In this document: piece after piece, positions 11,391 to 22,760 of the stretch
Layout: the number at the start of each line of letters is the position of its first letter
Numbering within the stretch: position 1 is the first letter of the stretch
Origin: Gnetum montanum
Taxonomy: Eukaryota; Streptophyta; Gnetopsida; Gnetales; Gnetaceae
Direction: 5' to 3'
Assembly: GCA_015680685.1 (NCBI GenBank)
Contig: MNCI01016273.1
Coordinates: 2,205,767-2,269,766, forward strand
Length of the DNA: 64,000 nucleotides
Notes under the pieces: generated by a model
Told to the model about the DNA's origin: nothing
Seen by the model: the letters and a program-made list of their open reading frames with translations, nothing else
Databases searched by the model: none
Made by a program: the position numbers and the translations under genes

Positions 11391-11480
11391 TTCAACAACT
11401 ATGTCGACAAGGCCTCATTGACACAACCGAACGTGTTGATGAGGCCTTGTCGATGCAATGCTTACATCCTATATATACCA
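11391..11480 (+). promoter_or_regulatory. internal promoter of element A with LTR-type palindromes
   Basis: Two blocks, GTCGACAAGGCCTCATTGAC (11403-11422) and GTTGATGAGGCCTTGTCGATG (about 11435-11455), form an imperfect inverted pair and carry the same TCGATGAGGCC wording found in the U3 of A's own LTRs. A TATA box, CCTATATATACC, follows at 11468-11479. The LTR also has palindromes directly upstream of TATA, so this looks like a second, U3-like promoter placed before ORF2. Transcription from it is inferred. Confidence 0.55.
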
Positions 11481-11694
11481 CCATGCACTTAGGAATTTTT
11501 TGTCATTTGTTCATAACACAGAGAGAGTTTTTGCAATTTTTCATAGCCCAAAACCTTTTAGAGCCCATAACTTCTTAACCGTTTTTCCAAATCACTTTGT
11601 TTTTCAACCCTACACTTACTAGAGGTAAGATCTTTATCATGGGGGCTACAAACCTTAAGGTTTCCAATAAAAAATTTTCTCACTCTTCCAAACG

Positions 11695-11924
11695 GTTAGT
11701 AAACTTAACAATATACAAACATCAATTTTTTTCAAGAGTTAACCCTTCCAACAACCTTCGGGATGATTTATTAATGATAACACATGAGTAAAATGATAAT
11801 TAGGGTAATTAAACCAACCATAATTACAACTTATCCAAGTGTAACTATCCTTAAGAAATAAAGGTATTCCAATTGCTTCATGTTACAAAATGATTGCTAA
11901 CCCATGGTCTTATTGTGATTATAG
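11695..11924 (+). other. putative intron before ORF2, element A
   Basis: The acceptor TTGTGATTATAG (ends 11924) directly precedes the ORF2 ATG and is conserved in C (ATTGATTATAG), D (TTGATTGTAG), E and, mutated, B. The donor is uncertain: GTTAGT at 11695 aligns best with the donors of C and D, but GTAAGA at 11625 is the stronger signal. Splicing is inferred from conservation. Confidence 0.4.
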
Positions 11925-14795
11925 ATGGCACCAAAATATAAATTCCCACAAGAAGGAAAACACTCTCAACCATGGGAGAAATGCCCCAGAGCTAGAATAG
12001 GCTAGTAGCAACAAGTCTAAGAACCACCAAAGGTAACCCATGGAATGAGACTTCTTCATGACAAGCCAAAAGTGAAATTTGTCCAATAGATTTCATAAGA
12101 AGAAGTGTCCACTGAAAAATCATAGTGAGGAGAAGTGCATGGACCTATGCCAAGGCTTAAGGTCACTTTGACTCAGGCCTGCCTTAACATAATTAGGTAC
12201 CAAGAAATTCAATGTTAAGAGATCAACTTTAGTCCATTCCTAGAAAATGCTCTAGTAGATGTCAAGAATCAACTACAAACCTCTCCCATGTGGCCAATCA
12301 TCACGTCTAGTGGGAAGTGGTACATGAAAAAGACATCTCTTTTAGAGTAATCGAAGGTTGGTGTCCATTGTCAAAATCAAGGATATTCAAGTATCTTACT
12401 CAACAGAAGCTATTGCATAGGTGCTTGGGTTGCCTAACTATGGAACATAGTTAGTAGAGCTATCCATGAAAGGTAATCTTGAGGAAAAAGGGAGTGGACA
12501 CAACAATGCTACAGGGTTGATTGTAAGGATTATGATGTGCTCACACTCATGGAGTGCATCTATTTTAAAATTACAATCTATCACCTCAACCCAATGATAA
12601 GGCTAAGCAATATAATTACCTTCTCCACCCAAGCATGCGCTACTCTAAGCAAGAAATTCTCAGTAACCTTCCACAATTGATCTACTTAGAGATCAAAAAG
12701 TGGGAAAATTAAGGTGGAAGGAAAACCTTGCCCTTTGCATGCCTAATTTGGAAACTTTGCAAAAGGACAAGAATCATCTACTACTCCAACGATATCATTA
12801 GGCATGCTCCTTTTGTCTCATGATCCAAGATCATAAAAGAAAAGATGCTAGTGGTGACCCAAGAAGAGGAGCATCTGTCACTACCACTAGCACCCACTTA
12901 AGAAACAATTCTAAAGGCTCATGTAGCCATTGAGCATCTATGCAAAATCTAAGAACATTTCTTGAGTGAAGAAGAGCAATGTGTAGGAATGAGTGGGGTG
13001 GATCCATCTATATATTGCCCAACATTAAATCACTTGAATGAGGTGGCCCAAACAATTAGCTAGATGGAGAGGGGTGGTTCAATTCTCTCTACCCAACAAT
13101 GTAGTTGCCTATGAGGTTAGATCCCAATGCTTGGGAGGTGGTGGTGTCTTTATCTCAACACCATCTATTCCCAAAAATCTTTGGGAATGTTGCCACTTTC
13201 TCAATGCATTTAGAGGGAGGTGAAGGGGAAATTGTATTGGTGATGCATCACAAAGGGTAGGAAATATTGGTTGAAGTCATTGCTGATCATGTAGTTGAAT
13301 CATTAAATGCACCTATGACATCTATACCAGTTGTATCTGAACTTAAAGACATATATATATTTGCAAGAATAATCAATGAAAACTTAAACATATCCTAGCA
13401 TGAAGAGTTACTGGAACAACTGATGGGAATTGGGCAACTAATTCTAGACATCTTCATTTTTTTGGAAGAAAACACTACAACCTAATTAAAGCTACTGAAT
13501 GCAAGGGGAAAATGTATCATTTTGGAGGAGAAACTCAAAATGGCTCAAGAATGAAATTAATGCTTGGTCATGGAGGTTGCCAAACTATGTGATTGACTTA
13601 CTAATATTGTGATCCTTAGACTAACAATAATGAGAGATGAAGCTTTTGAACAACTTCAGGAACAAATCCAAAAGGCTAAGCGGAAGGCAGTAATGGCCAT
13701 CTTCAACCAGTCCATAGCTGAAGTAGAAACGTACTCAATTCAAAAGGACTTGGCATAGGTGTGCTAGGAGAATGAGACCCTGACTACATAGAATTATCAC
13801 CCATGCAATGTTGATGCTCAAAAAGACCAAATGCAGGAATTTATCCATCAATAACAAGAGTAGCTTACTAGGGTAAACACTGAATTAAGGAGACTGGACA
13901 TAGAAAATTGAAATTTATTAATGAAGAAAGTGTGTGCCTTGTGCTAGAAGTCTACCATCAAGATCACCACCTAAAAAATGAGGTCCTCAAGTTCAAAAAA
14001 GTGAAGAATCACTACAAAGACTAGGTTGGCCTATAGAAGCAAGTCAATAAGAAACACATTCAAATGGAAAAGGTGAAAATGATTGAAGCCCTCTAGCAAC
14101 TCTAATAGGGAAGAGAAGTTTGGCAACCCATTGTTGATAGGATTGACACCTACAATAACATGGAGATATACTTGAAGGAGTTGCAAATAGAAGAAATAAT
14201 AGAGTATATGGAGTTGGCCAATCTCCAATACACAAACTTGGTAATGCTAATTGTTGGACAACCATAGTCAAAGTTGGAGAAACAAGTGGCTAGCTTGTAT
14301 CTATTATACAAGGCAGGGATCAAGCACCCGAAAGACACCAAGCAGAAGCTTGAGATTGAAAATGTTAAACTCAAAGTTCTTAGAGCATAGTTCATAGACC
14401 AACGATCAACTATTGGAAACCTAGCCAAATGGATGAATGACTACCAAGTGCTAAAGGACATAGTTAGGTTGTTCAACATTGAACGCAAACAGTTCGCTAC
14501 ATCATTCATCAACATTAAGGAGTCGTTTCTAGCAATCTCATGTCCCTAGGATGTGCCTGTTCCAACCCAGATTAGCAAAGCTACATGGATAGTGCACAAT
14601 CCTAGAAGTAAGGAGGAGAAAATGGAAGCATTGCTAGATGATTTATGCCACCTACTAGAAGTTGCAGTAGTAGCAGGACAATTGCAACCACCTCAACTAC
14701 TACTGATGCATGAGCTGGTGAAGGTCCTTCAGAACCTCAGGAGCCACCACCACCTAGGATCATCTGATCTACTCCACCACACTTCCCATCATTAA
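11925..14795 (+). pseudogene. ORF2 of element A: plant-transposon-like domain plus long coiled coil
   Basis: ATG at 11925 opens MAPKYKFPQEGKHSQPWEK. The N-terminal third contains SGKWYMKKTS (about 12310), equivalent to SGEWYLSEMYQ in C. From about 13500 the readable segments are Lys/Glu/Gln-rich heptad sequence typical of a coiled coil. A C-terminal block near 14540-14620 (SWD-VPVPTQIS, then NPRSKEEKMEALL) recurs in C, E and F. In-frame TAG/TAA codons sit where CAG/CAA is expected, so it cannot be translated whole. The domain resembles the putative plant transposon protein found in extra ORFs of plant Ty3/Gypsy elements (PF20167-like, from memory and unverified). Its role is unknown; it contains no nuclease or polymerase motif. 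Confidence 0.6.
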
Positions 14796-15000
14796 GAAAT
14801 GTTCTATCTAATTTTGAAGAGTTGTATCATGGTGTTCAATTTTGTGTCCTGAGCATCTTCATTTTTTGTAATGTGTTGATCCATATACCTGGGTACTCCA
14901 TTTTTTGTCAAGTTAGTAAGCTTATTTTGTTTGCAAAAAGTCAGTGAATAATCCCATAACTTTCCAATTTTGTAAAAGAAATTTAGAAAAAGTTTTATTT

Positions 15001-15013
15001 AGTCATGGGGGTA
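15001..15013 (+). other. polypurine tract, element A
   Basis: AGTCATGGGGGTATGA lies immediately before the 3' LTR, the place where plus-strand DNA synthesis is primed. The same string precedes the 3' LTRs of B, C, E and (modified) F. Confidence 0.7.
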
Positions 15014-15915
15014 TGATGAGTCATGTTCAGTTGGCTACATCAATGAGGCCTCGTCGATGAGGCTTAGTCGACACATCGTATCATGGGTCGATGAAGCCCC
15101 ATCAATGTAGTGTTTGTTTTTGGCTATAAATACAAGCCTACCAACCTTATTTATGGAAATGGAGATTTTATAGCAGTGACGTTCATGTAGTCTTTCCATT
15201 TGAAAGTTATAATTTTCCTTCTGAGTGCCTACAACAAGTCATTAAGTCCACAGATCTTTATTTGAGCATTGTTGTACTTGAGCACGATAGTGTATGTAGC
15301 AATAAAGATGAGCTTTTCAATAAACCTTGTGGCATTCTATATAGATTAAATTTTTTATTTATGCATTTAATATTTTTAATTATTTATTTAAAATTTTTAA
15401 TTATTTACTAAATGTTTCTATTAATTAAGTTAATGAAGTAATTAAGCCAAATAGATTAAACACATAAGCACTACTGCTTTGAGCATAACACATATTCACT
15501 TGGTAATCCTAAGAGTGTTCTTGCTTGGTACATCCAGTAACATAGTGCTTGGTCACCCAACAGTGGTACATGGATTCAAGACATGTACAAAAGGTGAGAC
15601 TCGATGCTTATGTTAGGACTAGTTAAATGCTAGTTAATTATTTAATTTAAATTAGTTAATCCAATTACTTTTATCTACATTTGAACACCAAACTATAAAA
15701 CACAAAATGATAAAAATCAGATGCCTCAATTACACTTAACCATACCAATGTACATCACAAGTGTAATTGTGAGGACAACGATTAACTTTAAGGTGATATT
15801 CATTCCTAGAAGACTAGTGCACTAGCAAAGATAAAGTCCATAGAATTTGACTGGATCATGTGAGAATGCTTTGTGATCCGTATGGTTGGATGTAGGGGTA
15901 CCTTGTTGTTCATTA
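15014..15915 (+). repeat. 3' LTR of element A
   Basis: It begins TGATGAGTCATGTT and ends TTCATTA (decayed CTCATCA). U3 holds GAGGCCTCGTCGATGAGG at about 15045-15062 and a TATA box CTATAAATAC at 15124-15133. Alignment with 8232-9150 is clear throughout, with many transitions. Confidence 0.85.
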
Positions 15916-16303
15916 ATGATTAAATGAATTAATTAATAATAGTTAGGAGGATAAAGTACATTAAACTTAAAGTTCAATTAAGAAAGATTAAACTATTCTA
16001 AGTGTTATAATGAATGTAGAAATCTTGTCTTTATTGTTGATTATGCTAATGCATTCAAGTATATGTTACTTGAATAAAAATTCATACAATCTTTTAAATT
16101 CAAACTATGGGCACTCAAAAGAAAATATTCTAACTTTAGAGAAATCAAACTGTAAGAGCTTTATTACACTATGGACTTAACATGTCATAAATGTAGTTGG
16201 TGCTCATATTTATATAGCCTTTGCCTACATTAATGAGAATACATCGATGGGGCTGCATTGACACATGCCCATTGACATAGCCTGTATATATAAAGGTTCA
16301 TCA
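15916..16303 (-). repeat. LTR-F, left part of the LTR (U3 side)
   Basis: It continues the LTR broken by element A. On the minus strand it starts TGATGAACC (complement at 16297-16303), with GCCCCATCGATG in U3 and a TATA box CTATATAAATATGAG at about 16206-16220. The U3 motif is the TCGATG type shared with A. Plus-strand AATCTTGTCTTTATT near 16021 matches the equivalent place in LTR-E. Confidence 0.75.
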
Positions 16304-19300
16304 TACCCCTTTGAATGATTGAAAATGTGTTCTTGAGTGAAAAAATTAAGATCAAGCTTCTTACAAAATTTGGAAAAGTATGGAATTTATTAACTGAAAA
16401 ATAATAGGTTGACTGACTAACCAACTTTGAGTGCTATATTGTATGGAGTTACAAAATTAGTATTAATGATAACAAAATTGGACACTTTTACAAAGTTCCA
16501 ATAGGTACTCTTGAATTGTCGAAGATAGGGAAAATTCTAAAATAATGCCTAGAGGTGAAGGCTCCTTTGGTGTTGAAGGTCCTTTGCCAGGTTTCGATGC
16601 TTGTGGTAGTGTAGGTGGCAAAGGCTAACCTACTACTACTAGAGGAACTTTGAAAGCATTCAGAAGAACTTTCATTTTCTCCTCTTTGCCATGTGAGTTG
16701 TAGGTAGTCCATGCGGCTTCACCAATGTGGGTTGGTGTAGGGATATCCCATGCACATGGCATCACTAGGAACAACTTTTTTATGTTGATAAACCATGCTA
16801 TGAATTGTTTGCATTCAATGTCAAATATCCTTACTAGGATTTACAATTCATGGTAATTGTTCATCCTTCTAGCCAGTAGATCATTGGTCAGTGAATCTCC
16901 ACCTGAGAACTTCAAGCTTTGCATTGGTTATCTTCAAGTGTTGCTTAGTATCCTTGTGGTGCTAGAATTTTTCCTCATATAAGAGGTAGGAACTAGTCAC
17001 CTACTTTTTCAATTTGATCCTTGGCCTCCATGTTGTCAGCATAGACAAATTTGTGTAATAGAGGTTGCCAAGCTCCATGTACTCCATCATCTCCTATACT
17101 TGCAACTCCTTTAGTTGGATTTCTACTAGTTGTATGCCATCAAAGATTGGCTACCACATCTCACCTCTTTGCTGGATTTGTTGAGGAGCTTTCTTCATCT
17201 TCATCTTGGCCATTTTCATTTACCTCCTTGAGGAGCCCAACCTAGTCCCTATAATGATTCTTATTTAAATTTCAAAGCCTCATTTTTCTAGGTGGCTACC
17301 TCGATGGTCGTTTTCTAACAAAGTGCTTAAACTTTCTCCATCAATAGATTTTAGTTCTCTACTATCAACCTCCTTAGATTAAGATTCCCCTTAGCTAGCA
17401 TCTCATACTATTTTCAAATAAATTAGACCATCTAGTCCTTTTTTTTGTTCAACATTTCATAGGTGATGAAGATCTTTGATGCAAACTAATTTCTCCTTAT
17501 AGACTTGTGAAAATTCCCTATAAATGTTAAAGGTCATATCTTTCGACAAGGATGGGTCAAAGATTGTTGTCTCCTTTGCACTTTCAACCTTTATGATTCC
17601 ATGCTAAAGCTATTAGAAAGCTTCATCTCTTATGTGTTTTGGGTTGAGAATAGTGGGACTAGAGGGACAGACTTGCAACTCTAGAACTTTGGTAGCCAAC
17701 CATTGGTTCTTGATGGTGGTTGGTTGTAGTTGGACATTGGAAATGAAGATTTTACCATTTTTCATAGGTAGCTCAAACTAGGTTGCTATAATTTCATCTG
17801 GGAGATCAAAGACCTTTGGAAGTGGTTTCTTAGATCCCACCATTCATTCTAATAATTCTTTGTGTTAGGATATGCTTAACTGATCACTTCCCACTTCTGT
17901 AGATTTCTGAAGTCTACCATCATGGAAATAACTATCATGGATGCCTTAGGAGAATTTATGGCTTTTTCTACCCTATTGACCACCATCTCTATTGTTGTTT
18001 CATGTCCTTGGTACTACATCACTAGAATAGTCATCCCTTCACCTTCCTCTAAGCAAACTAAGAAAGTTGTATCATTCCTAGAGATTTCAAAGCATTTCTC
18101 TCTATGGATGAGCATCATAACTTCTCAAGCGCTAGGCTTTGTTCTTGCAAATGCTTAATTTCTTTATGTTGAGAATAGCTAGGTAGTTTCCTCTAGCCAA
18201 CTAATGGTCCTGGTGACCTCATTTAGATGGCTCAACGCTAGATGGTAAACTAATGATTCCCACAACCTATTGAGCCCTATTGCTATTGTAGCTATTTCTC
18301 ATGGATTTTTTTAAGCCTTTCTACATTTTCTAATGCCTTTAGTATGGTTTCTCCCCTAGGTGGTGGTGGTGGTGGTTGCTCCTCTTCCTACAACTTTTCT
18401 GCTACCTTACCCTTCATCATCTACTCCCAAGATATATGATAGAAGCATGATGAACCATGTCATTGTCATAGTATGCTATGTCTTTCCTTTATGCAAATTT
18501 TTTTTATTAAGAATGGAAAGGGGATTGTCTTTCTTTCTTTTTTGTTCTCTTTGAATCACTTCTCTATCCCCCAAGTAGATGCACTATGGAAGGTTAATGG
18601 GGACTTTTTCACTTAGAGCAATGCATGCATGGGAAAAGAAGGTTCTGATCTTACTTAGCCTCAATCTAGGGTTCAAGTGATAGGACAAAATTTTGAAATA
18701 AATAAGTTCCACATTCATAAGTGCATCATACTCCTTATTGTTCGCTTCATAGAAACATTAGAATCATTCTTTCTTGGCTTCTAGATTTTCCTAGGTCAAG
18801 ATTTCCACTAATGTTGCCTTGGTATCAAGAAAATTGAGGGCCTCTATAAAGGCCTCAACTAAGTAGGAGATTGTGACATCTTTGATTTTAATATATGCAT
18901 CTACTTGCCAATTGTTCTAGAACAAGTAGGTCTCATGTACCATTTTCCACTTGATGAGAGAATGGGCCATATGAAAGACCCCTATAATTGTGTATAAACT
19001 TCCTTTGGTGTCAACTTTGAGAAGGCTCCAAATTTTAAATCTTGGAGAATCAAATTCTAGATCTCCTTGGTTCTAATTCTTTCTAGACAAGCCTTAGTTA
19101 GTATGACTTCAAGGTTAGGCCTTGGCCTTAGGGCTTCATCCTTCTTGAATTAGCTAGTCTCCATGGTGGGAATTGTTGAACAGATTCCACTTCAAGGTCC
19201 TCTCAAAGAGGTTCAATTGCATGGATTGCCTCAACCTTGTATTCTTGGGGATACTATGATTATTGTTGCTAGTTCCTTTCTCCTCATGGTTTCTTCTCCC

Positions 19301-19375
19301 TTGTCTGGGAAGGTGCTCCTATTGGTGCTTTCATCTTTGGTATCATTTGTAATCACAAACGTAACTCTAGATTAG
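16304..19375 (-). pseudogene. ORF2 of element F with adjoining polypurine tract
   Basis: On the minus strand a polypurine tract (AAAGGGGTATGA, 16304-16316) precedes LTR-F. Reading minus from 19363, the ORF starts MIPKMKAPIGAP after TTTGTGATTACAA, equivalent to the acceptor plus MAPK start of A. It continues through SGKWYM (near 18940) and a long Lys/Glu/Gln-rich part to a C-terminal block near 16680-16770 with KEEKMKVLLN that matches A and C. Stops and frameshifts are frequent. The copy is cut at about 19375, directly against the tandem repeats that follow the pol region, so its promoter, intron and gag are missing. Product class as for A: plant-transposon-like domain plus coiled coil, function unknown. 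Confidence 0.6.
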
Positions 19376-19388
19376 CAGACCATTGTGT

Positions 19389-19556
19389 TAGTTTAACATC
19401 ATAACGAATAATGGATGGACATTTTATGATCATAGTGGACCACGCTGTGGGTGCTAGTTTAATGTCATAGCCCAAGGATATTCTGTGTCAGTTTAACATC
19501 ATAGTAGATGCCTATGCTAGTTTAACATTGTAGCAGATGTGTGCTTACCTTGCTTG
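19389..19556 (-). repeat. tandem repeat, about 30-35 bp period, five copies
   Basis: Plus-strand units start at about 19389, 19422, 19455, 19490 and 19519 with the core TAGTTTAACATCATAG. The array lies just past the integrase end of the minus-strand pol. A second array with the related core TAGTTTAAGGYCAT lies at 28785-28944 and a single unit near 23228-23262. The shared core suggests an untranslated-region array of one retroelement family. Confidence 0.65.
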
Positions 19557-19574
19557 TGTCATTGGTATGATATT

Positions 19575-20500
19575 GCATGTCAGGTGTAGTACAGCTTTAG
19601 GTACAAGTGGTTAATAGGATTGACAAACTCATTGCCATCTACATTAGTAAGTTTGAAGGCTCCATTGTCATATGCCTTAGTAACCAAGAAAGGCCCTTCC
19701 CAGTTGGCTAAGAATTTGTTAGCGGGCTTGTGGATGACCTTGAGGACTAAGTTCCCTTTTTTGATTGTCCATTGATGTTGATTGTGATAGTGCGTTTGTT
19801 GTTACTTCTCTTGGTACCTCTCGATATGATCAAGTGTTTACATGTGCTCCTCCTCTATAGAGTCAAGGTTGATGGTTTTCAACTTGTTATTCTATACCTC
19901 ATCAAGGAAGCTTGAGATGATCAGTGATAGAACCTATAATTCAAGAGGCAACATTACTTCAAATTCATATAGAAGACTATATGGTGTTTTACATGTCATG
20001 GTTCTACATGTTGTGCAATAGGCCCATAGTGCATAGACTAGTTGATTATGCCATTATCACTTGCTATTGTTAAGCATCTTCTTTCAAAGGTTGATGAAAA
20101 CCTTGTTTGTAGCCTTTGCTTGACCGTTCACCTATAGGTAGTATGGTAATGAGAAAGATTATTTGATGCCAAGGTTTTCACAAAAGGCTTTGGTCCTTTC
20201 ACTGCTAAATTATGGCCCATTGTTTGTGACTACAGTCATGGGGAGACCAAATTAGGTCACTATGTTGTTGAGAATGAATTTGGAAAATTTCTACGATGTG
20301 GTCTTCCTAAGGGGAATGGATTCAATCCACTTTGTGAAATACTCAGTTGTAGTAATGATGAAGTTGTGTCTTATGGAAGACTTAGGTATTATAGGCTCTA
20401 TGATGTCCAACCCCCAACATTGGAATGGCCACGTGATTTGTGTAGTATGTAGTTCAATAGGTGGCACGTGCATTAGGCTCCCATGTCACTGACACATGTC
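19575..20500 (-). pseudogene. integrase domain
   Basis: Minus-strand 20291-20473 carries WPFQCWGLDIIEPI with the first catalytic Asp of the DDE core, then TTTEYFTKWIE. VVTNNGP near 20230 is the second block, with Asn where the catalytic Asp should be. NGQAKATNK near 20120 is the third, with Lys where the catalytic Glu is expected. The C-terminal region ends with AYDNGAFKLTN and the last recognisable residues near 19580. No chromodomain follows. Confidence 0.8.
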
Positions 20501-20782
20501 ACACGTCCTAACCTTGGAGACGCAATTGCTCTCCATGTGAGGAAAGTAATAGCCTAGACATCTTATTTTTTCCACCATTTCCCTAGGAGCTACATGATCC
20601 CCACATAGTCCTTCATGGACTTGGTCAATGATGTTTTGTGCTTCACTACCATTGACACAAGTTAATAGTATTCCATCATAGGATCTACAACATAAGGTGT
20701 AATCACCTACAAGGACATACTACTATGATTGCTTTCATACTGTGTCCTTTTGGGTAGATGTTACATTTTGTGGGAGCTCTCC

Positions 20783-21320
20783 CTATTGGAGGTGTAACTT
20801 AATATTGTCATACCACTCTTGGGTGTGTGCTGTACTTATGGATGCAATGCTTGTTGTGTGAGTTATAGGTTCAATGAAATCCACTATCGAAGTGGGAAAA
20901 GTAGAGAACATGTTTGGCACTCTTCTTAAGGCTAAAGTAGCTAGTGAATCAACTATGGTGTTTTCATTACAAGGGATATGTTGGACATCTATGGTTGCAA
21001 ATTGTTTAAGCAAGTGTTTTGTAAAATCATAGTAAGGTTGTAGATTTTGTGCCTTACAAGCGTAAACATCTATGACTTGGTTAATAACTAGTTGTGAATC
21101 ACCTCAGATTGCTATGTTTTGAATTCCTAACTCTTGAGCTACTAAGATGCCTCTAAGAAGACCGTCGTACTCTGCCATGTTGTTTGTACAAAGAAATGCA
21201 AAGTGGTATGCCAAGGGTTAGATCTTCCTAGAGGGGAATGTGATAATGGTAGCAACACTACCACTTTGTGTGGTTGAAGCACTATCAAAGTGTAAAATAG
21301 CCTCAAAATTTGCAAGTACT
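20783..21320 (-). pseudogene. second, plant/archaeal-type RNase H
   Basis: Minus-strand segments read LHFDSAST (near 21290; catalytic Asp), NNMAEYDGLLRG (catalytic Glu region), GDSQLVINQV (catalytic Asp) and HIPCNENTIVDSLATLAL (about 20930-20985; the final Asp in a region usually written ADxLA). The catalytic positions expected for the family are visible, although stop codons lie between them. This extra domain marks the Tat lineage. Confidence 0.75.
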
Positions 21321-21430
21321 TGGCTTATACTACTAACATGTTCATCCAAGAATTTTGGATCTATCATTGTCTAATCATCTATGGGTGAAGCCATAAGTTG
21401 TGCAACTATTACTTGACCTTTTGTGGATGC

Positions 21431-21800
21431 CTACGCTATATAGTGTAGGTCAAAATTTATGGTTATTATCTTCCACCTTTCTATTCTACTACTTTCACAT
21501 ATGTTTGTTGTAATATCCCTAAGTACGTTGCTCTTGCAGATGACATTAACTTGAATATGGAAAAGGTAGTGTCTCCACTCTTTAAGTGCAAAGACTAAGG
21601 CAAGATAATTTTTTCCCAAATTGTTATATTTTTCCTTGTGTTCTACTAACGCATGGCTTAAGTAGTAAACAAGAACCTCAAAACCATTGTCTCACTTTTG
21701 GAAAAGTAGAGAAGCAATGGATGTGTCTAAGGTTGCAATGTAAATGTAGAAAGGTTTATCTCCCTACGGAGGGTAGACTATTGGAAGTTGAACTAGCTCC
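21431..21800 (-). pseudogene. first (retroviral-type) RNase H
   Basis: Minus-strand 21431-21619 encodes LALVFALKEWRHYLF followed by VICKSNVLRDI, the usual ALxxWRHYL and substrate-grip wording of Ty3/Gypsy RNase H directly after the reverse transcriptase. Its N-terminal part around 21650-21800 is frameshifted. Confidence 0.7.
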
Positions 21801-21949
21801 TTTTTAGGTTGTAAAATGCCTCTTGGCATTGATCTTTACACTCAAAGTTGATCCCATTTTGAGCAAATGTTTCATTGGCTGCAAATTATCAATCAACCTT
21901 GTGATAAACCTATGTATGAATTGTATCCTACCTTGTAATCCACGTAACT

Positions 21950-22760
21950 CCTTAAGGTTTACTGGTGGCGCCAAGTTGGTGATAGCCTTAACCTTGTTAG
22001 GGTCTACATGTATTCATGCTTCTGATATCACAAAGCCTAACATGTGACTAGTTTTGATGCCAAAGACACACTTTTTGGGATTAATCCTAAGGTCATGTCT
22101 ACAAAAACATTTGAGGACATGGTCCAAGTCATTCAGGTGGTCATGAGCCACTTTGAACTTAACTGCTATGTTGTCAATGTATTCATTGAGAAATTCTAAC
22201 AAATAGTTGTTAAATATATATGTCATTGCATGTTAATATGTTGCTCTTGCACTCTTTAGTCCAAATGGCATCACTGTATAATAAAATGTACCCCAAGGGT
22301 TATGAAAGTAGTGCTAAGTTAGTGCTTGGGGTTGATGCAAATCTAGTTGTACCCCGAGAACCCATCCATGAAGGAAAACAAGGCATGATTGGCCATAATA
22401 TTGATGAGTTAGTCAATACTAGGCAATGAAATCATCATTAATGGTTTCCTTTTTAAATTCCCAAAAGTCTATGCAAATGCATATACTTCCATTTTTCTTG
22501 GGAACATCTATGATGTTCAAAACCCAGTTTGCATAGTCAACTGCCCGAATAAAATTGACTTTGTAAATCTTAGTGATCTCATCATGGATGGTCAACATGA
22601 CCTTAGGCTTGATTTTATGAGCCTTTTTTTAATTGGTTTAATGCATAGATCTAGGATAATGTTATGCTATATTATACGTGGGTCTAAGCCCAACATGTCC
22701 TTGTAGGACCATGCAAATGCCTTGACATTGTCACTAAGGACTTTAGAGATGCTTTGTTGG
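21950..22760 (-). pseudogene. reverse transcriptase domain
   Basis: Minus-strand blocks include KVNFIRAVDYANWVLN (near 22550), ICICIDFWEFK and, at 22014-22226, an open stretch with EYIDNIAVKFK, the catalytic YxDD box with the second Asp changed to Asn. INPKKCVFGIK and LGFVISE of the thumb follow. The Asp-to-Asn change and stops make it inactive. Confidence 0.85.

Larger units (their letters stand above)
8232..15915 (+). mobile_element. element A, non-autonomous Tat-like LTR retrotransposon
   Basis: This 7.7-kb element has LTRs of 919 and 902 bp with TGATGAG/CTCATCA ends (the 3' end decayed to TTCATTA). Its internal order is a primer site, a shortened gag start, an internal polypurine motif, a conserved non-coding block, an internal promoter, an intron, the coiled-coil ORF2 and a polypurine tract. 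No protease, reverse transcriptase, RNase H or integrase is present, so it would depend on a partner for mobility. Flanking 5-mers ACAAT (8227-8231) and ATGAT (15916-15920) could be a target duplication with two transitions. It is nested in LTR-F, a minus-strand relative with the same U3 motif type. Confidence 0.8.

Noticed and set aside
14031-14428. Overlapping minus-strand open frames
   Set aside because: They are the complement of the Lys/Glu/Gln-rich coiled coil of ORF2 in element A; the shared sense reading is supported by copies in B, C and D.
19575-19640. Chromodomain at the integrase C-terminus
   Set aside because: The reading ends in the short C-terminal integrase motif and goes directly into tandem repeats; no chromodomain-like residues follow, consistent with Tat.
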